NCBI RefSeq assembly: GCF_030848805.1
Contig: NC_092368.1
Location: 19,089,341 to 19,153,340, forward strand
DNA: 64,000 nucleotides
From: Temnothorax longispinosus
Taxonomy: Eukaryota > Arthropoda > Insecta > Hymenoptera > Formicidae
Reading direction: 5' to 3'
Each line of letters starts with the position of its first letter. Within the stretch, counting starts at the first letter, position 1. Below are positions 44,450 to 64,000 of this stretch, one piece after another. Below the pieces are notes generated by a model. That model saw only the letters and a program-made list of their open reading frames with translations, did no database searches and had not been told where the DNA came from. Made by a program: the position numbers and the translations under genes.

Positions 44450-47400
44450 TCGTTTGACTTGACACTATAATAACGGGTTAGTTATCAGCTTGGTTAATTA
44501 CATTTATAAATTTTTAAAAATCTTCAATTTCATTCATCTTTTTCATTTCAAAGTTCAAACACTGCTTCTCATAGATTTTTTAAACAATTGTCTTGTAACG
44601 ATGCGCTATGCGCGATAGCAATCGTTAAAAAGGGGTCGACTTAGAGAAAAAACTATTAACTTAACTAACTATTAAATATAACATTTCGAACGCCATAACG
44701 CAATAGTGACGTCGAGAGGGATAGTAGAGATTCGCCTGGTGACTCGAAATTATTTTCTAAAATAACAACAATGACAATAACTAATGAATTGAGATTCGGC
44801 ATCGTGGCGAAGGCCACGTGCGATACAGCACGATCTTTCTTTCGCGGCACAAAAGATGTGCTACCGTCGTCGCGCGGATGCGGCTTGAGTTAAAAACTTT
44901 CGACTTTCGACGAGAGAGAGAAAAACGACTGACGGGAAGGAAGAAAGGAAGAAAGAAGCGTGGCGTGTACAATGTTTTTGTTATATCTGCCAACTCACCA
45001 ACCGCTTCGTGAGAACGCCTTTGTGATGGACAAACGTCGTTCACAATGCGTAAATTAAAAATCGACGAGGAGCGCCCTGTTTTTCTTCGTACCCGCCATA
45101 TTTTGTTTCCCGAAATAATTCGCCCCGTCATTTCCTGCCAGCGTCATCAGGATTGCATCGCGCGGCCCATATTGCCGGCTATGAAATCTCGCGTGAAACC
45201 TCGCTGGTCGAAACAGAGAAAAACCCCAAAATTTCACCTCTTATTTTTATGTCTTCATTTGATAACGATCCAATTTACACGAATACCAATATAGCATTTA
45301 TGAATTCGCCGCTATTTGGATAAACCAGTTAACTTCGAAACTCACCAATCTACCGAAAGACAGGAAATTAAATTAAAAAAAAAACTGAATAAATTCATAA
45401 TGTCATTAGTCATTACAGTCCGTCATTAGACGGTCTTCATGTAAAAGCATGGTTTTCAAGAATTAAAGAGTGTTTTGCTTTAAAACGTGTTCTACTTTAC
45501 CTAATCGAAAGCAGACTATTTCAATCGCTCTGAGCGATTATGTGACGATGACCTCGACAAACCCTATCCGCTCTCTATTCGCAATTTTATTAGGCGTGGA
45601 ATTCCACGAGTACAAGCCATTTTCATTAAACAAAATATTCTTATAATTTGATTCGATTTGTAGGATGCTAAATAACTTAATGCTAGAGGAATCCTCTATT
45701 ACGCAAAAGATACAGGTTTAACTCCGAAATTTGCCAAAATTTCGTATGACACCATCATCAGGAATTTTGAGTATATCAAGAGACACGGTAGTGTCTCGCG
45801 CCAAGTACACGCGGAGCGAGACCGACCGTGACTCTTTTACGCGATATAAAATACCTGGAATATAAATTTTTCCCCAAGATATTGTTTATTCCACTGGGAA
45901 TGAACAAAACAATTAAAAAGGTTTATTTCCAAGAAGGAACTTCTTTCTGATTGTTTGTAAATCCTTCTTTGTCAAACAATAAAGACGTCAGATATCTATG
46001 TTCTCCCGAGAGTATGGACAGTAGGTATTCGTGTAGTTCAATGGAATATTTAAAATTATCCTAAATACGATTTCAAGACGCTACGGTCATTTTAATAGTT
46101 GAATTTTTGACTATTATAATCAAAGATTTGAATGAACTGTTTACTTACGACTTCAGACGATCATATAAAATCCTTACAGGATAATCTTTAAAGGTTTAAG
46201 ATATCCAGTCAGATTAAGTTATTCATCACATGCTCGCAAATTCGCTCTTTTCATATATTTTAAACCGGAATAACGTTTGTTTGTTGTTTAGTTAGGTTAA
46301 GTCTATTATGATGAAATATTCAACTATAAAAACATAAAAAACGCCGTTTTGGGAAATGCTGTTCTTTCAAAAATTAAAATTGATGACATGCAATCCGTAG
46401 AAATCCTTTATATTCTTAGTAGACAATAGAGGGATTATAATCTTCTTTTATTTCGTTCTAAGAATTTTTTACAATATAAAAAGGAAAAGAAATCCTTCCA
46501 TTCCTCAAGAATACGAAAGAAAAATAACTTTTTATAAAAATTTGACAAATCTATCCTAATCCATATACAAGTAGTTATAATAAAAGTTTTAATAAGGTCG
46601 TCAAAAGCAAAGTCACAAAAATAAGATTTAGGACCACCAATGATGACGTCGAACAGTGTGGTCAGCCAACACAAGATGTGCGGGATGAAACTGGATGGAT
46701 CTATTACTCTCGGACCGCGCCGGTCCGATATGTAGCTTTGCAGATAATCTTATTGTTAGTCTCCGCGACTTAGGCGCGGCCGGGATGCAGATCGTTTGAT
46801 TTACATTTTATCGCGCGCGCCACGCAACGAGCCCCGATAATTTCATGATTCATGGCCGTGCAGTGGCAATCAGATCCGTCATGATAATCGATCTGAGAGC
46901 TGTACGAGATCTGAGAGATGCGCTGAAGTATAATTGTATATAAGTGTGATCTATATATATTCGAAAACTTGGACTCTTGAAATTCCGCATGCTTTTATAA
47001 CTGGAATTTTTTATTTTTAAATTCTTTTTGAATTTTAATTGAAAAAATGTAAAATTAAAAATTTTTGAAAGTTTGAGCTGCGATTGCATGACTTGGAATA
47101 TAGGTATCCGAGCCACCAAATTTTAGAGCAGCTCGAAACAAAATGCGGTCCGGCACATTTCTGTCGCGACACACGCACTTTGCGGTGCACGCACGTGCAA
47201 TCGCACGGTGCACTTGGAGACGCACAAGCCTCCTCTTTAAAGAGTCCCTCTAATGCAGTCGCGCGCGCGCGCGCTTGTAGTAGTACCATGAATCACGTGT
47301 CGTTCCCAGTTGACTCAAGTCCATTCGTCGGAGCCGACAATAGCTTTGTGCCGGTCGTCCGGTTAATGGTGGATATATAATGTAAGACCGACCGGGGAGG

Positions 47401-49480
47401 AATAGTCGTTGTTGCTCTCTTCGAGGAATGCTAATATGACGGACAGTCGTCCTCGTCGCCGCGTCCACTTGGTCGCTCTTGGTCCCCGCGCGCGCGGCCG
47501 AAACCGCGGTGCGTCCGAGGTGCTCGTAAATTTCGGGAGAAACTCGAAAGAGAAAGGGAGAAGACTTCCAAGAAACGCAATTTCATATAAACACCTCGTT
47601 ATTTACGAGCAATCCTCTTATACCTTCATATATCCGCCTCTTTGGTCCGCCACGACTGCGGGTGTGAAGAGCGCGTACTGGTAATTGCCAGTTCGTTATA
47701 GAACTTCGCGGGCTCCAACAGTCGGATCCATAAATTAATTTCGATATTTGGATACTTAAAATGAAAAGTTTGTAAAACCTCTCAGCCTTACGAGGAGATA
47801 TTTGTGTTTGTTCTTCCAAACATTTAAAAAGATCTTAACTATATTAAACAAATTAAAATTAAATAAATTAAAAAATCTATAACACATATATCTGTATTTT
47901 CTCTGAAATTTTGTAATATTTCAAACAGTGGTCGCAAATGTACTTACTCAACTATACGTATACTTTTTAATTTTTATATATGTTCGTGAAAAGTCAATTG
48001 TTGTAGAGCATACATCTTCCCGCTTACTTCATCGAGATGAAAGGCTCAGAGCGTATTGTTAAGAATGTTATTAAGATCGAAACAATACGAAGTGCTCGGC
48101 AACGTAGAAGGACCTCGGCTACTCTCGCAATGCTCGAGAGAGCTCACAAAGCGATTCTCGATTTCTGTTCCCGTTGTTGTTGGCCGGGCACTCCGGACCG
48201 CGTCTCGATTTCCCTCCCCTATGTATAGCTCTCTCTCACGGGGCGATAATAAAATAACACACAACACGCTCGACTTCACAGGGCCGACCAGTCGCGTTGT
48301 GTGTATATAAAAGTCATTAACGTATTCGGCGGCCTCGCGCATTTAAATGATGCCACAATGGCGCTATTCGCGCGTTACAATGGCGAGCATATACTCGTCC
48401 GGCGCAATGGCCGTCGTTGGTCCACTTTGACTTGACGACTCGAGAGCGTAAAGGGAGCGGAGAGGAACAATGCCCACCATCGATACTGATCTGTCTATTT
48501 TGCTTCTTTCTTCTTCACTGGCTAACGGAAGTTTCAAGTGACCTAAGAGCGCGCTTTGTGCGCTAATCGCGGCGATTGGCTTCTGCAAGAAAAAAAGCAG
48601 AATCTGCTCCTTAAATTCTTTTCTTCTTTCTCGCTGATTATCTTTAACCTAGACACTACAATGCGATAAGCTTTAAAAGGACATGAGAATCACAAAGAGC
48701 ATGAACATATCACAAATTCAAACAAATTGGCTGTTTTTTCCCATAAGAATCGTGCGTATTCCTTTTCAAGAAGAATATTGCAAATAAAAGAAAATGTGTA
48801 TTTGAGAATATTAAAAAAAAAATTTGTTTAAATAATAGATTATAGATATTTGTTCTGAAATCTTTTTCAAGTCACTACAAGTGATAGAACTCTAGAGAAG
48901 ATCTCTAAGAAAAGGTTTTATCTTAATTTTCGATATCTCGAATAGAAGATTCGATATCTCAATATGCGATATCGCGCATCAATTAATAACGTGTTAAATA
49001 GAACACTCCTCACACTTTTCGTACTCCTCTCTCTTGCCTCCTCTTCGTCGCACAATACCTTATGCACAACGGCCGTGCCGGTGCGCAAGAGGTGCACAAG
49101 AAGCACAGGTACTCGACTTTCAATGACCGCCCCTGCCCCATTGTACGCGCGATTTCAAAGGGTATAATTACGCTCACCTATGCCACGCTCGAATATCGCC
49201 CGGGTTTTGTGCGCCCGCGTGAATTATCCTCGGTTCGATCGCGTCGATTCTCGATAAGACTCGTCGTTTTTTACCCCCCCCCTCTTCGGTTGTTCCGTTG
49301 TTCATCGACGTTCAGGGTGGAAGTTGATTAAAAGCGGAGCGCCAATACGGAGTTTCGAACTAGCTTCCGGACGCGAGGTCCGCTTGTAAAAGAGAACGCC
49401 TGTAACGCGACGCTTTCAAGTCGCGATGCGACGCGACTTTAATTCTTTCAAATTTCTGATATTACAAAAAAGGAAGAAAA
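44450..49480. other. Intergenic sequence, alternating composition
   Basis: CpG-rich blocks (44790-45240, 46680-46930, 47090-47700, 48030-48590, 49000-49430) alternate with AT-rich DNA. The block 48355-48472 has three ACAATG sites, with a fourth at 48658. A pure CG alternation lies at 47259-47274. No gene is supported. Confidence 0.4.
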
Positions 49481-49493
49481 GTCTCGTAACTGG

Positions 49494-49511
49494 AGGAAGG
49501 AGAGAGAGAGA

Positions 49512-49567
<56 letters not shown>
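49494..49567. repeat. (GA)n microsatellite
   Basis: About 36 GA units with one GGG interruption. Confidence 0.96.
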
Positions 49568-49569
<2 letters not shown>

Positions 49570-49570
<1 letters not shown>

Positions 49571-52380
49571 CAATTTACAACTAACCTAACTTTTGAAACG
49601 TTTACTACAAATTGAAAACATCGCCGACACTGTCATAAAATCTAACAGAGATTTTCTATAATTCAATACATATTTTTAATTTCTACTATCTACAAGACTA
49701 ACTTTTTTAATTCCTAAGCTGCGTTTTCGAAGTTAATTCTAAAATTCCAGACATTCAAAGTTTTAAATAATTATATAATAACATGATATAATATGCCGGA
49801 TATTCAAAAATGGGTAAAAGTTCCAAGGAGAAGAGGCGTGCAGGAAACGGGAAAATCGAGTTCCCACATCCGGTCGCACGTGCATGTGTTTCAATTAATG
49901 CGCGCGGCATTGCCAGGCACGCGGCGCGCGCGGAGTCATATAGGAGCGAGGCGAAACGAGAGTTTTTCGCCAACGGACAACCATCTGTCCGGGTTCACAA
50001 ATCATTTCTGCGTTGTAAAGAGCTATGGCGCGGCTAGGCACGAGCATGGGACGACCGCGATCATTCATGCCGCTCGAACTAGTCCGATCGAGTCCCGCCG
50101 CGGTCCGCGTGTGCATCCTTTCGAACCAGTCCAGACATTAAATTCGTGGAGATCGCTCATAAACGTCAGTCCGAGTGAGTTCACGAGCGGTCCTCCGCCG
50201 TAATGACTTTCACTGCCCACTAAAACAATACGGGGTGTACCGCGAAATTCGCATCATCGACAGTATGAAAATGTTTTTGGATATTTGGAAAGTACTCCCC
50301 TCAGACTCTTTTGGATTATCTCATTCTCTATCTCGTTTACAACGCTTTAAGATATTTTAGAATGAGATAATCTCAGAATTTTTTGTTTAAAACGAAATAT
50401 TTTAAGATACATGTTGGTGACCGAACATTTCTGATAATTTAAGTTTAGACATAAATAATATATTAGAAAATTGATATATGTAATTGTTTTAGAACAAAAC
50501 ATATGTATTAAATATCTATTATCTATATATATCTTAATCACGAATAAAGGGACAAAAGAAAAAATGTTTAACGGAATTGAAATTAATGATGAAATAAATG
50601 ATTAAACATTGCACTGTGTTCCCAATTGCAACTATTTTTAATATTTTATTTAATAAAAAAAGAAGAAAATAATTTGACAGTATTGTAAATAAGCGGAGTA
50701 AGGTAATTTTTCTCAGCGACTTGAAGCGGTAATTCACTCGCGTCCACCAGTTTACGTATACCTACCTGCGGCATTTCCGCAACGTACATCTTGGAGCACA
50801 ATGGCCGCCGGGGAAATTCGCCGACAATGAACCCTCAGGAAACGATTCCGCGGTCTCGCATAGTGGAAACACGCATTCTCCGAACCGAATGCCACTTTGA
50901 ACGCCCGGCTGAACGTCGAATGGCGCTATATATTGGGCGCTCTCCTCTCGCCGCGAAAAACCCTCCGAATAAATACTTTCGGGAAGCCACTCCGAGGGCC
51001 AACTTGCCTAAGCGTCTACGCGAATTTGATCTTATAATAGCATTGCTCTCGTTCTCGAGGGTCTATCCGCGGATTTTCGTGAATCTCGGACTCGTGATAT
51101 GAACGCGTCAAATTATTTTTATGTTGCGCAATATTGCGCAAAATCTCGAAAATATTGCAAAATTTCGAAATATTAAATAACAGATTTTATTGAAATTTTC
51201 GTGTGATTCAACGAAAATAAAACAATAAATTATATAATTTTTACTCTTCACGTAAATTCAAAAAAGAAAATACTTCTCAATTGAAGAGCGATACGAAAAT
51301 AAAATTGTGGCAAAAATACATATCACTAACTTTCTTTTCTAAAAATATTGAAGAAAAATATATTAATAGAGTGCAAGTATTAAAGAAGGAATTGCCTGTC
51401 TTGGTTGTGTTTTGCAGATATCTTAAATATTTTTCGCTCATTAAAATTCGCATTGAAGCTCGAAAACTTCTATTAGTGGTAAGAAAGACAGAGAGGGAAA
51501 GGGAAAGAAAGAGAAGGTAGGAGAGTAAATGTTATCCCTCAATATATAGAGCCGCATTTATCAAAACCCGATATAAATTATTTGGCCTCCTGCAGTTATA
51601 GCGCTTGCTGGCGGCAGAACCTGTCGCGCGTGGACTAAACAGATCCCTGCAGCAGATCAACGTAATATCCTCATACAAACCCGTAGGTTTGTTAAGGGGT
51701 TGTATCCTTAAAGGAAGATAACCCAGCGTGAAAAGGGCGGGAGGGAGGTAAGGAGGCAGGGGAATCGAAAAACTGGAAGGAAGCGCTGCAAGGGCGATAT
51801 TGATATACGACGTTCTCGCGTTATAAAGAGAACCTGATCCGGACAGCGGCCCGCTCATTGTCCCGCCGCGATGTATTTGGACAGTCAGTTGTTAACGGCA
51901 ATGAGACCCGCCATTGTGGCGCCCATTCGCCGTGGACAATCGCCTATTATGGCGGTGACTGCCTTCCGCGCGCGCACGTCGCGCTCGGCCATAATTACAT
52001 TACCTACCCGCGTTTTGCGCCACGCCGCGCCGCACCGGATCCGCGTTAACCCATTGTTACCGCGAACGTGTCTATGGGTGTTCGCTGGCGCGCATATAGC
52101 TATCGGCGGCGGCGAAGGAGCGATCGATTTCGGCCGATCGGCGGGCACCCCGACGAGCTTTGAAGCGCCAGATACTTATTAACAGTAAGTAACACATAAA
52201 GAAACTTCTTCAATATGAGATCGTTTAAGATCGTTATACTCTATGATGTAACCTGTTAAGTGTAGCTTTTTTCGATTTGTGGTAGACTTTTTCAGAAATA
52301 GCCGATTCGCATTTGTGATACTGATACTGCAGCTTTGTCGATACTCACAAACCATATCTCAGAAATATATTTTTTTAAAT
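49570..52380. other. Intergenic sequence with CpG-rich blocks
   Basis: CpG-rich blocks at 49800-50230, 50740-51110 and 51590-52170 carry chance frames of 60-136 codons. CATTGT/ACAATG sites lie at 50799, 51856, 51912 and 52052. AT-rich DNA lies between the blocks. No gene is supported. Confidence 0.4.
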
Positions 52381-52386
52381 ATCTGT

Positions 52387-52411
52387 CGATAGGATAGGAT
52401 AGGATAGGATT
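52387..52411. repeat. (GATAG)n short tandem repeat
   Basis: About five ATAGG units in tandem. Confidence 0.9.
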
Positions 52412-52437
52412 TTCTGAAAGTTTGTACATAAAAACCA

Positions 52438-52611
52438 CACAGAAAAAAAAAGTTAGCCACTATAGCTAATATAGTCGTAATATATGGATAACTAATATTT
52501 TTTGCAGCAAGAACAAAAGATTTTGCTACTATTGCTAAATTATAGCTCTCGCTGCAAAAAATGTTAATTATCCATATTATACGACTAAATTCAGTTAATT
52601 TTTTTTCCGTG
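52438..52611. mobile_element. 174-bp MITE with CAC(A/G)GAAAAAAAA ends
   Basis: The left arm (52438-52509) and right arm (52549-52611) are inverted copies. They share the CACRGA plus A-run end, TAGTCGTA, ATATGGATAA and the inner ATTTTTTGCAGC. About 40 loop bases separate them. A target duplication is not clear. It is non-coding. Confidence 0.7.
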
Positions 52612-52614
52612 CAG

Positions 52615-54660
52615 TTCAAATTGCTCAATTACGTAAACAAACGTTAGTTTAATTTAAAAATTGTAACATTTTTCCATCGATAATTTTCGAAACCATGTGC
52701 AAAAATCGGAATGTTTGAACAATTTTTTACTATACTTGTTCTAATATAACTGGATAATTGAGCTAAGAAAGTGCTGCATAGACGTACCTGTAAAGTAGTA
52801 AAACTTGAAAAATTTTGAATAGCCTGCAAAATGCTTGGTGCCAGACCGTCTGATCAAAGCTGGAATCTCCCGGACCCGCCGTCTGGAGCAGAGGAAATAC
52901 GAAGGCTATTCTAAGAAGTAGGCACCCCGTAGAGAAAATCCACCCTCGACCGGTCTTTATTTCTTCTTCTTCCCTTTCTTTCCTTTTCTTTCTTTTCCTT
53001 TTCACAGTACTACTATTGATGACACCATTTCACAAACATCGGCTAGAATTCATGAATGAACTAGTGACCGACTTACCTCTATATATATTATATTAACATA
53101 TCATTCATTCGTAAATTTTAAGCTATCAGTTATGTCAACTTGCCCGGGTTAGTTTACTCTTTACAAGCCGAAATTCGATTTCGGTTTCCGTCCCGGTTGC
53201 GCCCAGTTGTAGTAAAAAATCAGAGTTTTGGTTGGCTTTTTCAAGTTCGGAGGAAATTAACACATAACCGAATATTCGTTTTCGGTTTCCGCCGAAATTA
53301 AAGAAGATTGTTTTGGTCGGATTCTATTATTGTCATTAAAGTATAAAGAAGGGATATTATTTAAGATAAAGAATAGATATTTTACGTAACAATTTATCTT
53401 TTGTATCGGACTACGTCAAAATAAAGTATAAAATACCTCGTAAACTACTAATACTTTTATAATTTTACCTTAACACTTTTATATGCAGAATGACTAGAGG
53501 TATCATATTATTTAAAAAATTATATCATTTCATTTAAGAAAGTCAAAAGACCTTGACTTAACATTTGTAAGAAAAAAAAAATATTTTGGACTTTTCTCTT
53601 ACTGTATAATTTGTTATGCCAGGTAATCATAAATAGTTAAAAGATCGTGGATACTATTGTAATAAAAACACGAATATACACATAATTATTTATCATTTCA
53701 TAAAATGTTATAGCATTTAATTTTTTATTTGTGGCGCGGTTCAAATAAAATATAATTCAAATAATATAAACGCATAGAGATATATTTGATTTAAATATAG
53801 AAAATTATTATTCTAAAAAAACTATTTTCTTTTTTATCAATCTTTATAATATATTTTTTACTAATTAAATTAAGTTTTGTTAAATAAAGTAATATACCAA
53901 TGCATACTGACTCATTCTGGCCGAACAAAATGTATCTTTTTAGTATAAAATTTTCTAACAATACGATTAACCAGAAAAAACATAATAAACTGGAAGACTT
54001 GAATATATCGGCAATCTCTGCGAATGTAATAATAACAATGGAACACGTTCCGTTAGTTAACTGAAGTGGCGAGCAATCTGCAGGGAAGGAAGGGAAGTCG
54101 CGGAGATATCCTGTGTGAAGTTTTTGTTCCCTAGCGTTTCCCTCTGCTTCAACGGTTTCGTATCAATTACATCGAGTGCAACCCTTTTCTTTCTCCGTAA
54201 CGTGCTACACTCGCGTGGAAACGCGAGTATACACATATAGGCATACAGAAAGAACGTTATATTGATTTCGAACAGGTATCCTTTTCAGAGAAACGTCCAG
54301 CTGGTAACAGAATTCACGAGAATCTCTTAAGGAAGAATTTATTCCACCAAAGTATCTCTATAAAAACTGAATCATAACATTCAAAGTATTAACATGTTAT
54401 TACACAAGAACAGGAATAGAAAAGTCAAGACGTGAAAAAATAACATTCTCATCCATATTATACAATGCTTTTGGAATCTTAGAACTAATTTTCTATATAC
54501 TTTTGATACTTAAACTATTGCTTGTGAGATTTACAAATGTTTATTTATATAAAGCCTCAAAAAAACTTTTATGATGCAGCTGAACATATAAATAAATATA
54601 AAAAAATAACTATAACTTTATAAAGTTATATTTACATTTTTTCACCAATCATCATAATTG
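52615..54660. other. AT-rich intergenic sequence
   Basis: No gene is seen. Two direct copies of a CCGAA-ATTCG-TTTCGGTTTCCG motif lie at about 53168-53190 and 53263-53287 and can each form a small hairpin. A 9-bp-arm palindrome ATAACTTTATAAAGTTAT lies near 54612. Confidence 0.4.
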
Positions 54661-54668
54661 CATCAAAA

Positions 54669-54731
54669 ATCATGTGAATCTAATCGTTTATGCTTACATT
54701 TTGTGAGTATAATTGATTAGATTCACATGAT
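54669..54731. ncRNA. Pre-miRNA-like hairpin (candidate)
   Basis: ATCATGTGAATCTAATC (54669-54685) pairs perfectly with 54715-54731. The inner GTTTATGCTTAC pairs imperfectly with GTGAGTATAATTG, leaving a small loop of about 5 bases. The length (63 bases) and stem shape resemble an insect pre-miRNA. I do not recognise the mature sequence. A small MITE is the alternative. Confidence 0.3.
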
Positions 54732-54734
54732 GTA

Positions 54735-55559
54735 CGATAAAGAAAAGATTAACGTCAAAGAATTGTTGTTTCATGAAAGAAAAGAAAAATATTCCCTGTG
54801 GAATCTGATGGAATTCTATATTATGCTCTTTCACTCACCTTTTCTCTCCTCTCTCTTTCTTTAAAAAAAATAAAATTAATTTGAAAATGATTAGAGAAAG
54901 AGCGGCTGAGCATTCTAAACACTCTTTTTAAAAAATGTAAAAATGAATATGCATTCCATTAATTTTCCATAAACTTTCTTCACAATCATCCTCTTTTAAG
55001 ATACAAGAAGAAAGAAAATCTAGCACAATACAAAAAATTTTTAGAAAATTATTTTAACTACTAATACTTTTTGTCTGACAGTCAGAAATTGAATAGGTGA
55101 CACAAATTAGCTGTGACAATCTAATTAGCACAAACTTCCTGAGACTGATCTTTTCCGGAGTACGTTTTAGGAGATATTCTCAAAAGAATACTCTACACAA
55201 GACGTGTATTTTCATTTTTTTAAATAAAACATAATTTTACACAATAAAAATTCGTTAATTTCGACCTAGTTTTAAAGCCTGTCAAACGTATGTAACCCCT
55301 TCACCTCCAATAAATTCTACTTTCTTTTCTTTTATTATAATTGTACTTTAACTATTACATTGCTCGCAGCAATTAAAATACAATATTTCAAAGATTGAAC
55401 AAAGTTTTAAAATGTCCAGAATCTTGTTAATCTCCCGATCTTTTTAAGTTCTTTTAGTTTAAGTTTTAGTTTCCGAAATTCCTGCATTTAAAAAATTCCT
55501 AATCGTATCTAGTATCGAATTCTCAAAAATTTTTTAAACACGTCAACATCGAGAACGCG

Positions 55560-55560
<1 letters not shown>
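54735..55560. other. AT-rich intergenic sequence, no feature
   Basis: No gene, repeat or RNA is recognised. Confidence 0.4.
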
Positions 55561-61190
<5,630 letters not shown>

Positions 61191-61194
61191 ACAT

Positions 61195-64000
61195 CCCGGG
61201 GTTAATTTAACCCCCAGGTATATTGTACCCCCAGATGGAGATGACGAGGAAGTTTGTTCTCGCGTCGTAAATTTGTTTGACGAGAAGCACCGCCGCATCT
61301 CTTTCGTTACTTCGCTTTTATTGCCCCGCGAGATAGATAGAAAAGAACCGCGTAATGGCAGTCCACGGCATTAAAAGCGGCTGTAAACCGGCTCGACGAA
61401 TCTGTTTGGGGCCGAGTCTCGAAACGATATATCTCAAAGATCGCACACACAACTTGGCACGACAGAAGCGGACAATTCTTAAACGTTAATTCGCCTATAC
61501 AACGCTAGACTATACCATAAAACCCGTTAAAATTCCGGAGATGATAACCGGCCAATTTACACGTCAGAAAACTTTACACAGGACGAATTATTTCGATGCT
61601 CCGTGGATTCACAGATAAATACACAATCGCGTGGACCTTTTTTGGAACAGAGTAATTTCCCTGATAAAATCACGTCGTGTAGAACTTGCGAATCGTATTA
61701 TGTAGAATAATCGTGGGAGGTGAGAAGAGATAGTCATCGGAGGCAAATGTGATGAAACGCGATGAAGCAACGTTAATAATTAGAGACTGCCTCTCCTCGA
61801 ATCATGTCAATCAAGATAAGAAATAATTATAACAAGCAGATTCGCAATTTCTGGAAAAAAAAATATTTTAATCAAAGTCTGATCGCAAAGGGCTGCGCTT
61901 CGTGATTTAAAACAAAAGATGTTAGTCGATTCGGCCGCGATATAGCGCCGCGTAAATCGGAGACAACTGTTACGCAGAACAAAATCTTTTTACAACGAGG
62001 ACCTAACGAGACAAGAGAAAGGACCGCGACGCCGAGGGGCAAGGTCGATTCTTCCTGACCGGTATACCTCCCTCTCGGACGAGTGGTATCTTAGCACGAG
62101 AATTCGAGCCCCCGTCAAAGGACGACGTGAGGCTCGCAGGGAGAAAAGAAAACCGGACGCGGGGTCGCATCGCGTCACTTTTCGGACGTGTTTCGGACAA
62201 CACACACACGGTTTGGCGCGTTCCCAAAGGCATCGACAACGGCCCCCTCGTCTCCTCGCGAATACCCTCGCGATTTCACCCTGATTCTGATGCAAATCGG
62301 GGTCAGTTACGGCGATGTGTGCCTCCCTCCCTCCTCCCCATCCATCCCCCCTCGAGGTTCCACCGCCATTGAAATAACATTAATCTACTGCGGCACCGAG
62401 CGGTTGCCACGTTCGATAATTCGTCTCTCCTTGTAGTAGGTAGCTGCAGCAAAGTCTTTGGCGTTTTCTTTTCGTCCACGTCAATGGATCGACCCCTCCT
62501 TAGCGGAGACCTCATTGTCACTTAGGTGCGCGACCCGCCGACGAATAAATTACGCCCGGTCACCTCGAGTGTCGAGTCCAATAATGCATCGCCCGATCGA
62601 ATAAAGCTCGAGTGCCCACAGTTCGTAATTTTAATGCCCGGCGAGCATTAATGCCCTTTGTGCGCAAGACATTTTTACGGTAATGTGAGATATTATATTG
62701 CTCCACATTAAACTGAATACCTCGCTATTGTAACGTTACAATATTCAATTTAGTTCATTTAAACTGGGAAGTTTCTGGTGCGACTGTCGCTACAATGTTA
62801 TAATAAAATATGTCGTGTATATACGTATATATACGGGGTGAGTCTAAATTGTTGTCGGGGTTTCCGTGATCTATAAGTTTCAAACCGGAAACAACACCCT
62901 ATATATATGTACATATATACCGCCATTTTATACATATAGTATAATGGCGCAAATAAAGTCCACTTTAAACGATTCATTTTTCATGAATTTAAAATAGAAT
63001 TTTAAGTATAACTTTATATGCCGGTGCAATACGAAAAACATTTAAAGAATCAAACATGTACACCAATATAAAATATATGTTGAAATACATATACGTGCAT
63101 AAAACTGATGTATAAAATTATAAATAGAGGTCTAGTCAACGCAAATTCTAGATTTAAAGTGGGCTTAAACCTAAACTTATACCACATACAACTTGTCTCG
63201 TGACTGCAATAATAATCAATATCGTGATAATCCGCCTGTAAAATCGAGCGTCCATAACTTAGAAGTAATAAATTAGTCGTTGCAATTTATAGGAACCGGT
63301 GAGCCTCGACATACCACCTAGCGCAGCACGAAAAGGAAAAACGGAGTAGCACAACTCTCGAAACGCGTTTAGCGTCGCGAGAGCGGCTAAGTGGAATTTA
63401 TTACAACCTCGACAGTCGCATTACCGGCATTATACGCGGGCAGAAACGCGTGTATGCTTAGCGGCCGCGTGTATTATACGCGCGCGCGCGCACGCGAACA
63501 CGTAGGTGTCCGAGAGGTGGAGCAAGAAGGAGAGGATTTATTATATCTTCGGGGAGACAGATTCTGCAGGTACACTGTGCAAGGGTAGAAAGACCGAAAA
63601 TTATAAGCAGAGACAGAACATATGTATAACATAGTAGAGTTTACGATTTAAACGCGAAATATGAGTCTAAAGAAGAGCGGAGAAAACAGAAATGTATAAG
63701 AAGCTTCCCAGATCTTCGCACCTGTAACATTTTTTGAGGGGGAGGGGAGTCGACGATGTTTTTAATTCACAAGAAAGAAAGATTTACGCATGTTCTGTCA
63801 TAACTCTTGAGGCCCATAAAACCGAATTAATCGCTTCAAAACTTCAAAACGCTCCAAAACGCTACGGGATGCCAGCTACTCTCTGCTGCGAAATCGTTTC
63901 ATTTTTCTACCTGCATATTTAAGCAGTTCTATTCTTTGATTGTCAGTTTTATTCGATTTTCTGAAACTCACAAGACAAACGAGACAATCGTTTCTCGCTC
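61195..64000. other. Intergenic sequence to window end
   Basis: The palindrome GGGGTTAA-T-TTAACCCC lies at 61198-61214, followed by ACCCCCAG words. CpG-rich DNA is at 61900-62660. The perfect 16-base palindrome ATTGTAACGTTACAAT lies at 62727-62742. A TA-CGGGGTG ... CACCC-TATA inverted pair (about 62833-62904) may be a small element. A CG alternation lies near 63478-63492. No gene is supported. Confidence 0.4.

Overview
This window looks like a piece of an insect nuclear chromosome, most probably a hymenopteran such as an ant. That placement is an inference from three things: an insect-type Sox gene with a metazoan GT...AG intron, alternating AT-rich and CpG-rich blocks, and many TA-flanked mariner-type elements. 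Only one convincing protein-coding gene is present.

Layout. Positions 1-2300 are AT-rich and carry a palindromic TA-flanked miniature transposon (1593-1840). A CpG-rich stretch at about 2500-3000 and a long leader precede a group B-like Sox transcription factor. Its coding exon is 3715-4698. A 1.5 kb intron (4699-6200) probably splices to a tiny terminal coding exon (6201-6218), followed by an AT-rich 3' UTR. Nearly everything after about 6.7 kb is non-coding. AT-rich blocks (6.7-9.7, 13.5-16, 16.9-18, 25.5-31, 52-55.5 kb) hold small DNA transposons and other repeats. They alternate with CpG-rich islands (9.7-13.4, 18.1-25.4, 36.8-39.8, 41.9-42.6, 46.7-52.2, 55.5-57.8, 58.3-63.5 kb) that contain only chance reading frames and GA/CT microsatellites. 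This is the usual look of a gene desert around a developmental regulator.

What stands out. First, there is a set of TA-flanked inverted-repeat elements. One (29987-30484) is built from two inverted copies of the 3' end of a mariner transposon and still carries a recognisable transposase fragment. Two others share GGTAAC-type ends. Second, a 1 kb element at 27360-28380 contains a nearly intact tRNA-like cloverleaf (28033-28104) between two 213-bp direct repeats that differ at only five positions, as expected for a recent tRNA-derived mobile unit. Third, several strong hairpins lie outside the clear transposons (8716-8893, 37804-37850, 54669-54731 and others). Fourth, the CpG-rich islands are rich in the hexamer ACAATG/CATTGT, a Sox HMG-box type site. 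This suggests, without proof, that they are enhancers answering to Sox proteins, perhaps including the one encoded here.

Coordinates of hairpins, repeats and splice sites were read by eye. Nothing was checked against a database.
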